From Paenibacillus tianmuensis (GTDB lineage Bacteria > Bacillota > Bacilli > Paenibacillales > NBRC-103111), in NCBI RefSeq assembly GCF_900100345.1, contig NZ_FMTT01000040.1, positions 1 to 55,432 on the forward strand: 55,432 nt of DNA, read 5' to 3'. Shown piece after piece: positions 47,603 to 55,232 of this stretch. How positions within the stretch are numbered: the first letter of the stretch is position 1; each line of letters starts with the position of its first letter. Both the position numbers and the translations under genes were made by a program. The notes below the pieces were generated by a model. That model searched no databases and was not told the origin of the DNA. It was given only the letters and a program-made list of their open reading frames with translations.

Positions 47603-47814
47603 CCGTTGCCGGTCGGGAGTATGGACTGGTCAGACGCCTCCAGCGTGTGGATTTTGGCGGCTAATTCTTGTGGGGTGAGCAGCCCTTTTTCCAGCAGCAG
47701 TTCGAGAATGGCCCCCAGTAAAAGGGAGTTCCGGTAATGGTCTTCCTTGAGGTCCGCAAGCTTGGCGATCCAAGCGATTTCATCCAGATGGGACGATATG
47801 CGGCGGTTCGACAT
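47599..47814 (-). CDS. Small unknown protein
   Basis: The 71-residue protein begins MSNRRISSHLDEIAWIAKLA and is mostly helical with a LLLGAILELLLEKGLLTPQEL core. Starts at 47820 and 47823 also exist, but the ribosome site AAGGAAGG is better spaced for 47814. It faces walJ, with a 4-nt overlap of stops. No family is recognised. Confidence 0.6.
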   Translation of the reverse strand: MSNRRISSHLDEIAWIAKLADLKEDHYRNSLLLGAILELLLEKGLLTPQELAAKIHTLEASDQSILPTGNG

Positions 47815-47897
47815 CTCCATCATCCTTCCTTGATCGGGTGCAGGCTATGTTCTTATTCTAGTCTAGCTTTAGGGAAATCATTCCTCTTTTTTAGTTT

Positions 47898-47925
47898 TTG
47901 AGATTGACAGATTTTAAGGTACAAT
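47898..47925 (+). promoter_or_regulatory. htrA promoter
   Basis: TTGAGA (47898-47903) and TACAAT (47920-47925), 16 nt apart. Start of transcription would be near 47932, which decides the htrA start codon. Confidence 0.65.
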
Positions 47926-47968
47926 GGATACAGCAGATTTTTCGGCCTCGGATGGGGTGCGGAGCGGG

Positions 47969-49210
47969 ATGGAACAGGGGGCGGCAGCGGTGAGTTTGTT
48001 TGACGACGATTTTTATTCGACGAGGGCACCCCGAAGGGAGACTTGGCGCTTGCCGTCCGGCCGGCCCGGTGTGAGGCTGCCGACGTGGTTGCTCCCGGCC
48101 GTAGGCGGCGCCGTTGTAACGGCGGCCTTGTTTATGCTGTTCGACCGGGAGACAGGGCATGATTCGATGCCGCAGGCGGCAGCGGTGATGGCCGCTCCGG
48201 GAGCGGCGACCGGCGGAGGGATCGATGCCGAGCGGCTGATGAGCGATACGGTGGTAGGCGCGGCAGCGAAGGTATCGCCGACGATTGTGAGCATTATCGG
48301 CTCCCGTCGGGAGGGAGAGAAGGAAAACGCGCGCGGTGGCGCGGTGGGTCTTGGTTCGGGCGTTATTTTTGCCCGGTCGGGGGATCAGGTACGCATTGTG
48401 ACAAACAACCATGTCGTGGAAGGGTACCAGCAGTTGGACGTCACCACGTTCACCGGCGAGCGTCGTAAGGCGACGTTGATCGGGCGCGATCAGATTACGG
48501 ATTTGGCCGTACTGGAGATTGACGGAAGCGGGATCAAGCAGATCGCCGAATTCGGCGATTCAGATGCGCTCAAGCCGGGAGAGACGGCGTTGGCCGTAGG
48601 CAATCCGCTCGGACTCGGGTATGCGCCAACGGTGACCCGGGGCATTATCAGCTGGCCCAAGCGGACGATTCCCGTATCGCTCGGCCGCGAAGGCGAGTTC
48701 GACTGGGAGATGGAGGTCATCCAGACGGATGCGGCCATCAATCAAGGGAACAGCGGCGGCGCCCTTGTGAATCTGGACGGCAAGGTCGTCGGCATCAACA
48801 CGCTCAAGGTCGCGGATATGGGTGTAGAGGGACTCGGCTTCGCGATTCCGATCAATCAGGCGCGATCGATTATCGAGACGCTGATCAAGGACCATAAAAT
48901 CAAGCGTCCTTACATCGGCGTGGTGACGCAGGATTTGCAGTCGTATGCGGGCATCGAAAGCTTGAAGCTGCCGTCGGACGTCAAGAAAGGTGTCCTGGTG
49001 ATTGACGCTATCGGTCCGGGTAAGGACGCGGGGCTGAAAACTAGCGACGTGATCGTGGAGCTGGACGGCAAGCCGGTCGACGGTACGCTGGCGCTGCGCA
49101 AATACATTTACGGGCATAAAAAGATCGGGGAAAAGCTCGCCGTCACGTATTATCGGGGAGCGAAGAAGAACACGGTTCAAGTCACGTTGGCTGAGTTGAA
49201 GGACCGCTAA
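47969..49210 (+). CDS. htrA: HtrA-like serine protease (S1C)
   Basis: The 413-residue protease has a cytoplasmic N-terminus, one membrane segment (about 39-58), a trypsin-like domain with catalytic H148 (VTNNHVVEG), D178 (ITDLAVLE) and S262 (INQGNSGGALV), and a C-terminal PDZ domain (GVLVIDAIGPGKDAGLKTSDVIV). It degrades or refolds misfolded envelope proteins. An ATG at 47924 lies inside the -10 box, so 47969 is chosen; a GTG at 47990 is possible. It follows walJ as in Bacillus (yyxA). Confidence 0.94.
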   Translation: MEQGAAAVSLFDDDFYSTRAPRRETWRLPSGRPGVRLPTWLLPAVGGAVVTAALFMLFDRETGHDSMPQAAAVMAAPGAATGGGIDAERLMSDTVVGAAAKVSPTIVSIIGSRREGEKENARGGAVGLGSGVIFARSGDQVRIVTNNHVVEGYQQLDVTTFTGERRKATLIGRDQITDLAVLEIDGSGIKQIAEFGDSDALKPGETALAVGNPLGLGYAPTVTRGIISWPKRTIPVSLGREGEFDWEMEVIQTDAAINQGNSGGALVNLDGKVVGINTLKVADMGVEGLGFAIPINQARSIIETLIKDHKIKRPYIGVVTQDLQSYAGIESLKLPSDVKKGVLVIDAIGPGKDAGLKTSDVIVELDGKPVDGTLALRKYIYGHKKIGEKLAVTYYRGAKKNTVQVTLAELKDR

Positions 49211-49347
49211 TGTGACTTTGGTAGGCGCGGTTGTTAGGGAATGCTGCAAGTCATGGCTGCGTTTGGGGAACAATGAATGCAGGGGCCGAATCGGAGCGAA
49301 ACGGTGTGCGATTTTATTAGGGTTAAAAGAAAAAGGGGTCTTATCTT

Positions 49348-49515
49348 ATGCACGTAGTTTGTAAAGAGCATCTGGAGCTGGCCATTGATATGTTCGTGGA
49401 TGAATACGAGGATGCGCCAGACATTGTGGACTTAGAGGAAGTGAAGTTTACGGGCTGGGACCCGCCTCCGCATTGCGAACGGTGTGCCGAGCCGGGGCGG
49501 TTCTTGGTTGTGTAG
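49348..49515 (+). CDS. CxxH/CxxC small protein
   Basis: Translation gives 55 residues: MHVVCKEHLELAIDMFVDE, then YEDAPDIVDLEE, and a CERC pair near residues 45-48. The CxxH and CxxC pairs suggest a zinc-binding fold, as in the CxxH/CxxC family found next to rlmH in Bacillus relatives. AAAAAGGGG precedes the ATG. Function is unknown. Confidence 0.82.
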   Translation: MHVVCKEHLELAIDMFVDEYEDAPDIVDLEEVKFTGWDPPPHCERCAEPGRFLVV

Positions 49516-49554
49516 GAGTTTGGCGGTGATGGTGAACAAGATAAAGTGATTGTG

Positions 49555-49586
49555 GGAGGGCTGGCTAGATGCGGCCTTCCTTTTTT
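49555..49586 (+). terminator. Terminator after the CxxH/CxxC gene
   Basis: GGAGGGC (49555-49561) pairs with GCCTTCC (49574-49580, one G-U), followed by TTTTTT. Confidence 0.85.
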
Positions 49587-49618
49587 GTGGCTGGTCGTGA
49601 GTGTAGTTTCCGTGGCTT

Positions 49619-50332
49619 TTAGAAGTCTTTAGCGTATTCAATTGCTTTTGGAATTTTTGCGTAGATCTTTTGTTGGCTGGTGTAGGAGGTAGCATACAAG
49701 TGGTTATTTCCGCTATATACATGGTAAACGTCGGTTCTATTCACAATCGTTGTTCCTAAATCATACTGGATAGCGCGGTAGTAATCACGATGGTAAGGTG
49801 CGGATTCCGGTGCAGGATATACTTTTGTTTTTGAATAGACGTGCTTGAATGAACCGTCTTCCTGATTAGTCCATATGAGATGGATGAGTTTTCTTAGTTC
49901 CATCCCGACGTAAGATTGGATCTGGACGTTGGCGCGAACCTCAACCGGATTTACAATGGTACTAGTCCCGCCTTTTGGAGCGCTGCACAAGAAGGAATCT
50001 TGTTCTCTTGGCCCTAGCCCTACATTGTCATTGCCGTCTTCAATAACTTTATAAGGAACGGAGTACGTCGAATAGGCATATTGCTCCGTTAGATTACCTT
50101 GTGGAGTAAGAATCGTATTCCGGTTCTGCTTCAATGCCACATCAACAAAGCTTACGGTAAGGTTAGCCTGACCTTGGGGCTTGCCGACAACAACAGGTGC
50201 GGTTGGGGTGGCTACTTGTGCGCTGGAGACCGATTCATTTCTCAAGTTTGGCGCTGAAGCAACTTGGGAAGCAGCGAGGGTTAGAGCTGCTAAAGAAGCA
50301 GCTAGAATGGCTGGTATATGGTTATGGGCCAT
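49619..50332 (-). CDS. Secreted protein of unknown function
   Basis: The 237-residue protein has a signal peptide (MAHNHIPAILAASLAALTLA, likely cleavage near 27-28) and then a beta-rich domain with VVVGKPQGQANLTVSFVDVA and many aromatic residues in the C-terminal part. The ATG at 50332 follows AAGGTG. An 8-bp inverted repeat lies upstream near its promoter. No family is recognised. The gene opposes the direction of rlmH. Confidence 0.65.
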   Translation of the reverse strand: MAHNHIPAILAASLAALTLAASQVASAPNLRNESVSSAQVATPTAPVVVGKPQGQANLTVSFVDVALKQNRNTILTPQGNLTEQYAYSTYSVPYKVIEDGNDNVGLGPREQDSFLCSAPKGGTSTIVNPVEVRANVQIQSYVGMELRKLIHLIWTNQEDGSFKHVYSKTKVYPAPESAPYHRDYYRAIQYDLGTTIVNRTDVYHVYSGNNHLYATSYTSQQKIYAKIPKAIEYAKDF

Positions 50333-50357
50333 TGCTTTCACCTTCTTTAAAGGAATA

Positions 50358-50385
50358 ATATGGTACAATTTACATAATACCATAT
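50358..50385. promoter_or_regulatory. 8-bp inverted repeat upstream of the secreted protein gene
   Basis: ATATGGTA (50358-50365) and TACCATAT (50378-50385), 12 nt apart. It lies 25 nt before the start codon and could be an operator or a leader hairpin. Confidence 0.5.
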
Positions 50386-50532
50386 CTCTCTAGGAGGCAA
50401 TATGGGTTTGGAAGGGAATTTGTGGAGTGACTTTATCTGATTACATATATTGTGATGTAACCTGACATAAAAATTCAAGGCACCCCGAACAGGACATATA
50501 AAGGTTAAACGAGAGAGGAAGAGCAAGAGCGG

Positions 50533-51012
50533 ATGAACATTCAGATTATCGCAGTAGGTAAATTGAAGGAGACTTATCTGGTGCAGGGGATCGCCGAGTA
50601 CGTCAAGCGCTTGGGGCCTTACGCCAAGGTACAGATCGTCGAGGTGCCGGACGAGAAGGCGCCGGAATCCATGAGCGCCGCGGAGGAGGTGCAGGTGAGG
50701 CAGCGCGAGGGCGAGCGCATTCTCGCGAAGCTTCCCGCCGATGCCTACGTGGTGGCGCTTGCCATCGACGGGAAGCCGCTGTCGAGCGAGGAGCTCGCGC
50801 GGCAGGTGCAAGACCTTGCCACGTACGGGCGCAGCCACATGGCTTTTGTTATCGGGGGCTCGCTCGGCCTCGCTCCCGAAGTGCTTGCGCGCGCGGACCT
50901 TAAGCTCTCGTTCGGGCGCATGACGCTGCCACACCAGCTCATGCGGCTGGTGCTGGTGGAGCAGGTGTACCGGGCGTTTAAGATTATACGGGGGGAACCT
51001 TATCATAAGTGA
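50533..51012 (+). CDS. rlmH: 23S rRNA pseudouridine-1915 N3-methyltransferase RlmH
   Basis: The 159-residue SPOUT enzyme methylates pseudouridine 1915 of 23S rRNA. It has the family ends: [16 protein letters not shown] and [19 protein letters not shown], then [21 protein letters not shown] and IIRGEPYHK. Its 3' end, encoding GEPYHK, is the classic insertion site of SCC elements in staphylococci. The repeat described below starts in its last codons. AGAGGAAGAG precedes the ATG. Confidence 0.97.
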   Translation: MNIQIIAVGKLKETYLVQGIAEYVKRLGPYAKVQIVEVPDEKAPESMSAAEEVQVRQREGERILAKLPADAYVVALAIDGKPLSSEELARQVQDLATYGRSHMAFVIGGSLGLAPEVLARADLKLSFGRMTLPHQLMRLVLVEQVYRAFKIIRGEPYHK

Positions 51013-51067
51013 CGGCGAAAAATTAGGAGTTAAAAAGTTCGTCTCGCCATATATTTGCCCTGTTCCT
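51009..51067 (+). repeat. Direct repeat copy 1 at the rlmH 3' end
   Basis: GTGACGGCGAAAAA (51009-51022) and a 35-nt block AAAAGTTCG..TCGCCATA (51033-51067) recur at 53799-53853. The 14-nt block is identical and the 35-nt block differs at four positions. The copy begins at the last two codons of rlmH. Confidence 0.8.
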
Positions 51068-51184
51068 ATCCGTTGTGATGGAAGATAATTCACATAGAGA
51101 TAAGGCTAACAGGCTTCATGCAGGCTATATCTTCGTAAACATGATGTTATAGGAAAGCCAGCAAAGCATAAAGGAATGAAAAAA

Positions 51185-52093
51185 ATGACAACCAAACAGG
51201 AAGCATACCGAGAAGAGTATAGAGAATATTTGATGGAGTTATTTTCAAAAGCATGGAATACTAGACCAATTGATTTTATTTACACTTTACTGAGAGTGTC
51301 TGGAGTACAATACGGGCATTGGGATCCCTTTTCTGAAATACTAGATGCTTTTGAAGATTATAATAAGTTTTTAGATTTTTCAGATACTCTTGAAGGGAAA
51401 GCACCTTTTCGGGTTGGCCTATTAATGTACTGTCAGGCAATTGAAATAACTGCTATCCACGAACTCTTTGCAAATTTAATAAGATGTTGTAGTGGACAAG
51501 ACTTTGTTATAAAACCTTTTATTGAAAGTCAAAAACAAAAAAAACGTGAGCCTCTTTACTACATTCCTCCAAGTGCAAATACAAAAGTGAAAATTCTTAA
51601 AGAATTAGCTTTAAAGAGTAACGATCTTAAGTTTCAAGAAATTTTTGATTCGTTTTATAATGACCAAATTAGAAATTCATTTGTTCATTCAGATTATTGT
51701 ATAACTTCAGATGAATATCGCTGGACAGAAGGAGGCCCACCATCATCTGTCAGTCTAGAATACATTAATGAATTAATAACAAGGACATTCGCTTTTTTCG
51801 AAGTTCTCCTTCAGGCGTGGAAATCCTGGCTCATTTGGTTCAATAATCACCCTAAATACATAAGGCTTCCTCAATATGAAGTGTTTGAATTATTAACTAA
51901 CGAGACAGATGGCTTATATGGATTTGCTATGCATTTTTCTAACGGACAAAGAGCTTATTTTGAAAGATACTCAGAAGTAGTTGATTCAAGAAATTTGACA
52001 CTTAATAAAGATGGGTCTATTAATTTTTTTGTTGGTGACTTATCTAAATTAGAGATGGAATGGAAAGTAGACGGGAAAGTTTTTATTGGATAG
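51185..52093 (+). CDS. AT-rich accessory protein with HEPN-like RxxxxH motif
   Basis: The 302-residue protein (ATG 51185; an ATG at 51176 abuts the AAAGGA) is soluble and helical, with LLMYCQAIEITAIHELFAN in the first half. The segment NDQIRNSFVHSDY carries R163-N164 and H168, spaced as in HEPN ribonucleases (R-x4-6-H). HEPN proteins often act in toxin, anti-phage and RNA-decay systems. The C-terminal part is beta-rich with WLIWFNNHPKYI. No family is named with confidence. GC content is much below that of rlmH, suggesting transfer. Confidence 0.6.
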   Translation: MTTKQEAYREEYREYLMELFSKAWNTRPIDFIYTLLRVSGVQYGHWDPFSEILDAFEDYNKFLDFSDTLEGKAPFRVGLLMYCQAIEITAIHELFANLIRCCSGQDFVIKPFIESQKQKKREPLYYIPPSANTKVKILKELALKSNDLKFQEIFDSFYNDQIRNSFVHSDYCITSDEYRWTEGGPPSSVSLEYINELITRTFAFFEVLLQAWKSWLIWFNNHPKYIRLPQYEVFELLTNETDGLYGFAMHFSNGQRAYFERYSEVVDSRNLTLNKDGSINFFVGDLSKLEMEWKVDGKVFIG

Positions 52094-52180
52094 AACTAAT
52101 ATATGAAGTGTACAGCAACTCAAGAAAGGCTGGCCATCCTATAACACCGTATTCACGCAGTGGTCGTTGACGCTGCCTTG

Positions 52181-52236
52181 GTCTGCCCGCTACAGTTCGG
52201 GGAAGCGGAATCGGGCAGACAACCCTGCGAACAGGG
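52181..52236. other. Tandem hairpins in the gap before the 426-residue protein
   Basis: GTCTGCCCG (52181-52189) pairs with CGGGCAGAC (52212-52220); right after it CCCTG CGAA CAGGG (52223-52236) forms a hairpin with a stable CGAA loop. The stretch is GC-rich inside AT-rich DNA. There is no T-run, so it could be a small structured RNA, a recombination site or a remnant. Confidence 0.5.
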
Positions 52237-52313
52237 CAACATTTTAGCGAATGTAGGCATTATGATTTGTTACCTGTTAAGGCACTAAGCTAACTGTTAA
52301 GGAGCGTAACCGA

Positions 52314-53594
52314 ATGGATAATGAACGTATTAAACAAGGGCTATACAGTCTTTCTATTGCGACAAATGCAAGTGAAGTTGTTGAAGCTTGGGTAATGATG
52401 GGGGAGTCAACGGAAGATAAGTCATCAATTATCTCTTTAGACAACTATCACAAAAGTGTATACCCTACTGAGTTGAATAAATTAATCAACAATATCGATA
52501 GCCACTTCATTCCTTACTTTGAGACGGACAAGCTATACTTTATTGATGACGAGTTATTGATTGAAACTGTTAAAAACGGGGAAAAGGACACCACATTTGG
52601 TCTTGACTACTCAATAATGCTGGACACAAATTATGCTAGCTATATACATAATTTTGTAAGTAGGGATTATTCTACTTTAAATAATGAGATATTTACTACA
52701 ATTGACCTGCTCATTAGGAATAGTTTTAATTATGATCATATTTTTTATATGATAGAAAACTATAAAAATTCGTTTGTAAATATAGAAGGTGAGGATGAAA
52801 AGACCAAAAGAGAAAAAAAGGCCAAGTTATACCTTAATTTGGTTAGCCTCGAACTTTTCAAGAGTATTAATAGAGAAGAATATATTAAAACAGGAAAGTT
52901 GCAATATGGGATTACAGAAAATGAAGCACAATTGCAAGCCGATCAAATCTTTAATGGAATTTTTAATTCTGCTTATGCACAAGAAGGGATGGATTATTAC
53001 TTAAGAATACAGAGGTATATGGTACTATTCATAATAGGGGTAATGCAGATTAAGTTCGAATCAAAAACAACTGTACACAAGAAAGTTCAGAAGCTCTTTG
53101 AGTTTGCAACTAATATTGTTGGTATATATTTTGATAGAGAGTTTGTTATTGCTCATAAGTATTTCACTACACAAAACGATGTTAAAATGCTTAATAAAAT
53201 CAATAAAGGAATGAGCCCCAAAAAGGTGCTTCAATTTATTGAAAATATAGCCTGGGATTTCTCTGTACCTAGGATTATGGAGCGACAGCTGTTACACGGT
53301 GGAAATGGACGTTATTTCATTCCATTTTTTCTAAGTAATGATCAAAACTTAAGAGAGTTACTACGACTTTTTAAAGTCAAAGGAATTATGTACAGTAAGT
53401 CAAATGACTTTTTTGTTCCATTTACTAAAATCATTACTCAAGAATATTTTGACGCTCATAACTACAATGTTGAAACTTACTTTACGGAAGAAGCACTTAC
53501 CCGTAGGGCAGCAACATATGAGCGTAACAAAGATAGCCTTCCGCAAGTTATCGAAAGAGAATTTAAAAAGTTGACAGAAATAATGGGTTTATAA
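52314..53594 (+). CDS. AT-rich accessory protein with PIN-like acidic motifs
   Basis: The 426-residue soluble protein is not recognised as a whole. Possible PIN-type acidic residues are D104 in YSIMLDTNYASY, D315 in NIAWDFSVPR, and D343 in PFFLSNDQNLREL, in the order expected of a PIN nuclease, but separated by a long helical insert (about 130-300). AAGGAGCG precedes the ATG at 9 nt; the 14-nt TAAGGAGCGTAACC also precedes the XRE gene. It sits between the two repeat copies, after the HEPN-like gene. Confidence 0.55.
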   Translation: MDNERIKQGLYSLSIATNASEVVEAWVMMGESTEDKSSIISLDNYHKSVYPTELNKLINNIDSHFIPYFETDKLYFIDDELLIETVKNGEKDTTFGLDYSIMLDTNYASYIHNFVSRDYSTLNNEIFTTIDLLIRNSFNYDHIFYMIENYKNSFVNIEGEDEKTKREKKAKLYLNLVSLELFKSINREEYIKTGKLQYGITENEAQLQADQIFNGIFNSAYAQEGMDYYLRIQRYMVLFIIGVMQIKFESKTTVHKKVQKLFEFATNIVGIYFDREFVIAHKYFTTQNDVKMLNKINKGMSPKKVLQFIENIAWDFSVPRIMERQLLHGGNGRYFIPFFLSNDQNLRELLRLFKVKGIMYSKSNDFFVPFTKIITQEYFDAHNYNVETYFTEEALTRRAATYERNKDSLPQVIEREFKKLTEIMGL

Positions 53595-53657
53595 GTTATA
53601 AGTACTGTACGCAGTTAGCGTCACGCGGCGGTGAATAGTGGATTTGCCCATCCGTGG

Positions 53658-53683
53658 ACCCCTGTCCGATTGTAGACAGGGGT
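53658..53683. other. 9-bp hairpin in the 53595-53915 gap
   Basis: ACCCCTGTC and GACAGGGGT enclose an 8-nt loop, but no T-run follows on either strand. The rest of this 321-nt gap holds repeat copy 2 and no gene. Confidence 0.6.
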
Positions 53684-53798
53684 TCAACATGCCCGCAAAA
53701 ATTTTGAAAATGGCCCACCTTGATCTTGAATAGTGAGCCTTTTTGCTGTGATAGAAGAAACTTACCGTTACAGACAGCGCGGAGGACAGTAACCATCG

Positions 53799-53853
53799 GT
53801 GACGGCGAAAAACAAGTGAAAAGTTCGGTTCGCCATACATTCGCCCTGTTCCT
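53799..53853 (+). repeat. Direct repeat copy 2
   Basis: GTGACGGCGAAAAA at 53799-53812 and the 35-nt block at 53819-53853 repeat the rlmH-linked copy, 2.8 kb downstream. The sequence before it (ACCATCGGTGACGG) also weakly resembles the rlmH 3' end. The enclosed 2.7 kb carries the HEPN-like and PIN-like genes. Confidence 0.75.
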
Positions 53854-53915
53854 CCTATCAATATTCAAAGATAATTTAGACATGTAAAACCTATGCAAAG
53901 TGGAGGAACAATTCT

Positions 53916-54836
53916 ATGAAATTTACCCGGAGGAAAATTTCAATTGATTATAAGATCAATAGACTTTGGGAAAAGCATTCAATGGGGGCTTTTACAAAAA
54001 GTAAAATAGAAAGAGAACCAATTGTATCGAAAATTTCTATTATAGAAGATTACATAGAGAATTCAATACTAAATGAGCACGATTACTATTTGAAGATTTT
54101 CGATGAAGGGATTCAATTTATACATTGTGTTTATGAATTAGCGTTTATAAATAACACAAAAATGAACAATGAGATTGATAAAAAAGAATCGGTTGTGTTT
54201 ACTATTTACATCTCTCGGTTATGTAATCTTTTGGTATCAATTCGAAGGCTAGTTTTAAGTGGATTTGAAGAGCCAGCAAGAATAATATCAAGATCGATTA
54301 TTGAAACAATAGATATTATTCTTGTAGCTTTGTTTGATAGGGACTTTTCAACCCGGCTTTATGAAGTATTAGATAATAATTATTATCAAGATAAATTTTG
54401 GAAATAAAATATTGCTTACGGGAAAATTAATTCTAAGATAAAAGAATTATTTGAAGAATGTGACGTAGATCATAACTTTAAACAATCATATCTAAAGAAC
54501 AAAAAAGAACTTAAAAATTTCTTTTCTAATTCAGTTCACTCTTCAATTATTGCCTCTCGCAATTCTCTTCTGTTACCATCGTTAAAACCTAATAAAATGT
54601 ACGAAAAGTCCGTCCTTGGAGGAATTAGTTCAGAAACGAACAAACATTTAATCATGATATTTCTTCAAATCGAAAGTTTTAGTTATTTCCTTTTGTTTTT
54701 CATTATGGAGCGACCACCGAGCTTTCTTTCAACAATTGATGAATTTGAAAAAGAGATAGACAAAGTTTTTGCTTCTTACTTTGTTATTAGAGATTTATGT
54801 ATAATTAACAGAAAGAATTTTATGAATCAATGGTAG
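53916..54836 (+). pseudogene. Unknown protein gene split by one in-frame stop (TAA at 54405-54407)
   Basis: From an ATG with GGAGGAAC upstream, 163 codons are read to a TAA after DKFWK. The same frame continues without a break (NIAYGKINSKIKELFEEC, then FFSNSVHSS) to a stop at 54834-54836, so the full protein would have about 306 residues. The pattern SRSIIETIDIILVALFDRD and FFSNSVHSS resembles helical proteins such as DUF5677. A single nonsense change, read-through or two separate proteins are possible. Confidence 0.6.
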
Positions 54837-54956
54837 TAATGCGTAGATGGAGTGGATAGTGTAAAACTCCCTTGATAAGTTCACAGCCCCTCACACGCTC
54901 CACCAAGCCAGGACAAAGGAGAACGTCCATCAAAGGCGTTCTCCCATTGCTTCCCG

Positions 54957-55160
54957 CTAGTTCTCCTCATTTTCCCTATTCATTTGTTCAGCCAATCTGT
55001 TTTTAATTACCTCAAACTCTGGCGTTTTCATAATTGCTTCCAAATGCGTCTCATGTATCTTTATGTCGGTCGTGACTTCTGATCGCTCGGTAGGCTCCCC
55101 ATACAACCTGAGTTCCCGGATTGTATAACGATGATGAATGAAAAAATAGCATAGGGACAA
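54957..55160 (-). pseudogene. Truncated gene next to an insertion sequence
   Basis: The minus-strand frame encodes about 57 well-formed residues, YTIRELRLYGEPTERSEV, then IHETHLEAIMKTPEFEVI and a stop. No good start or ribosome site is present, and the upstream side runs into the promoter region of the transposase. It looks like the C-terminal remainder of a gene cut by the element. The family is uncertain. Between 54837 and 54956 no gene is seen. Confidence 0.45.
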
Positions 55161-55179
55161 GGCATTTAGCCGAAAATGG

Positions 55180-55221
55180 TTGATTTTACCTCGTTACATA
55201 TTATATAATGTATAACGAGGT
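55180..55221 (+). promoter_or_regulatory. Transposase promoter overlapped by a palindrome
   Basis: TTGATT (55180-55185) and TATAAT (55204-55209), spacer 18 nt. ACCTCGTTA (55188-55196) and TAACGAGGT (55213-55221) are perfect arms flanking the -10 box. Confidence 0.7.
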
Positions 55222-55232
55222 TGGTGTTCATT

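Noticed and set aside
53589..53898. Two overlapping minus-strand frames of 90-100 codons
   Set aside because: They run through the repeat copy and a hairpin; composition and lack of ribosome sites suggest they are not genes.
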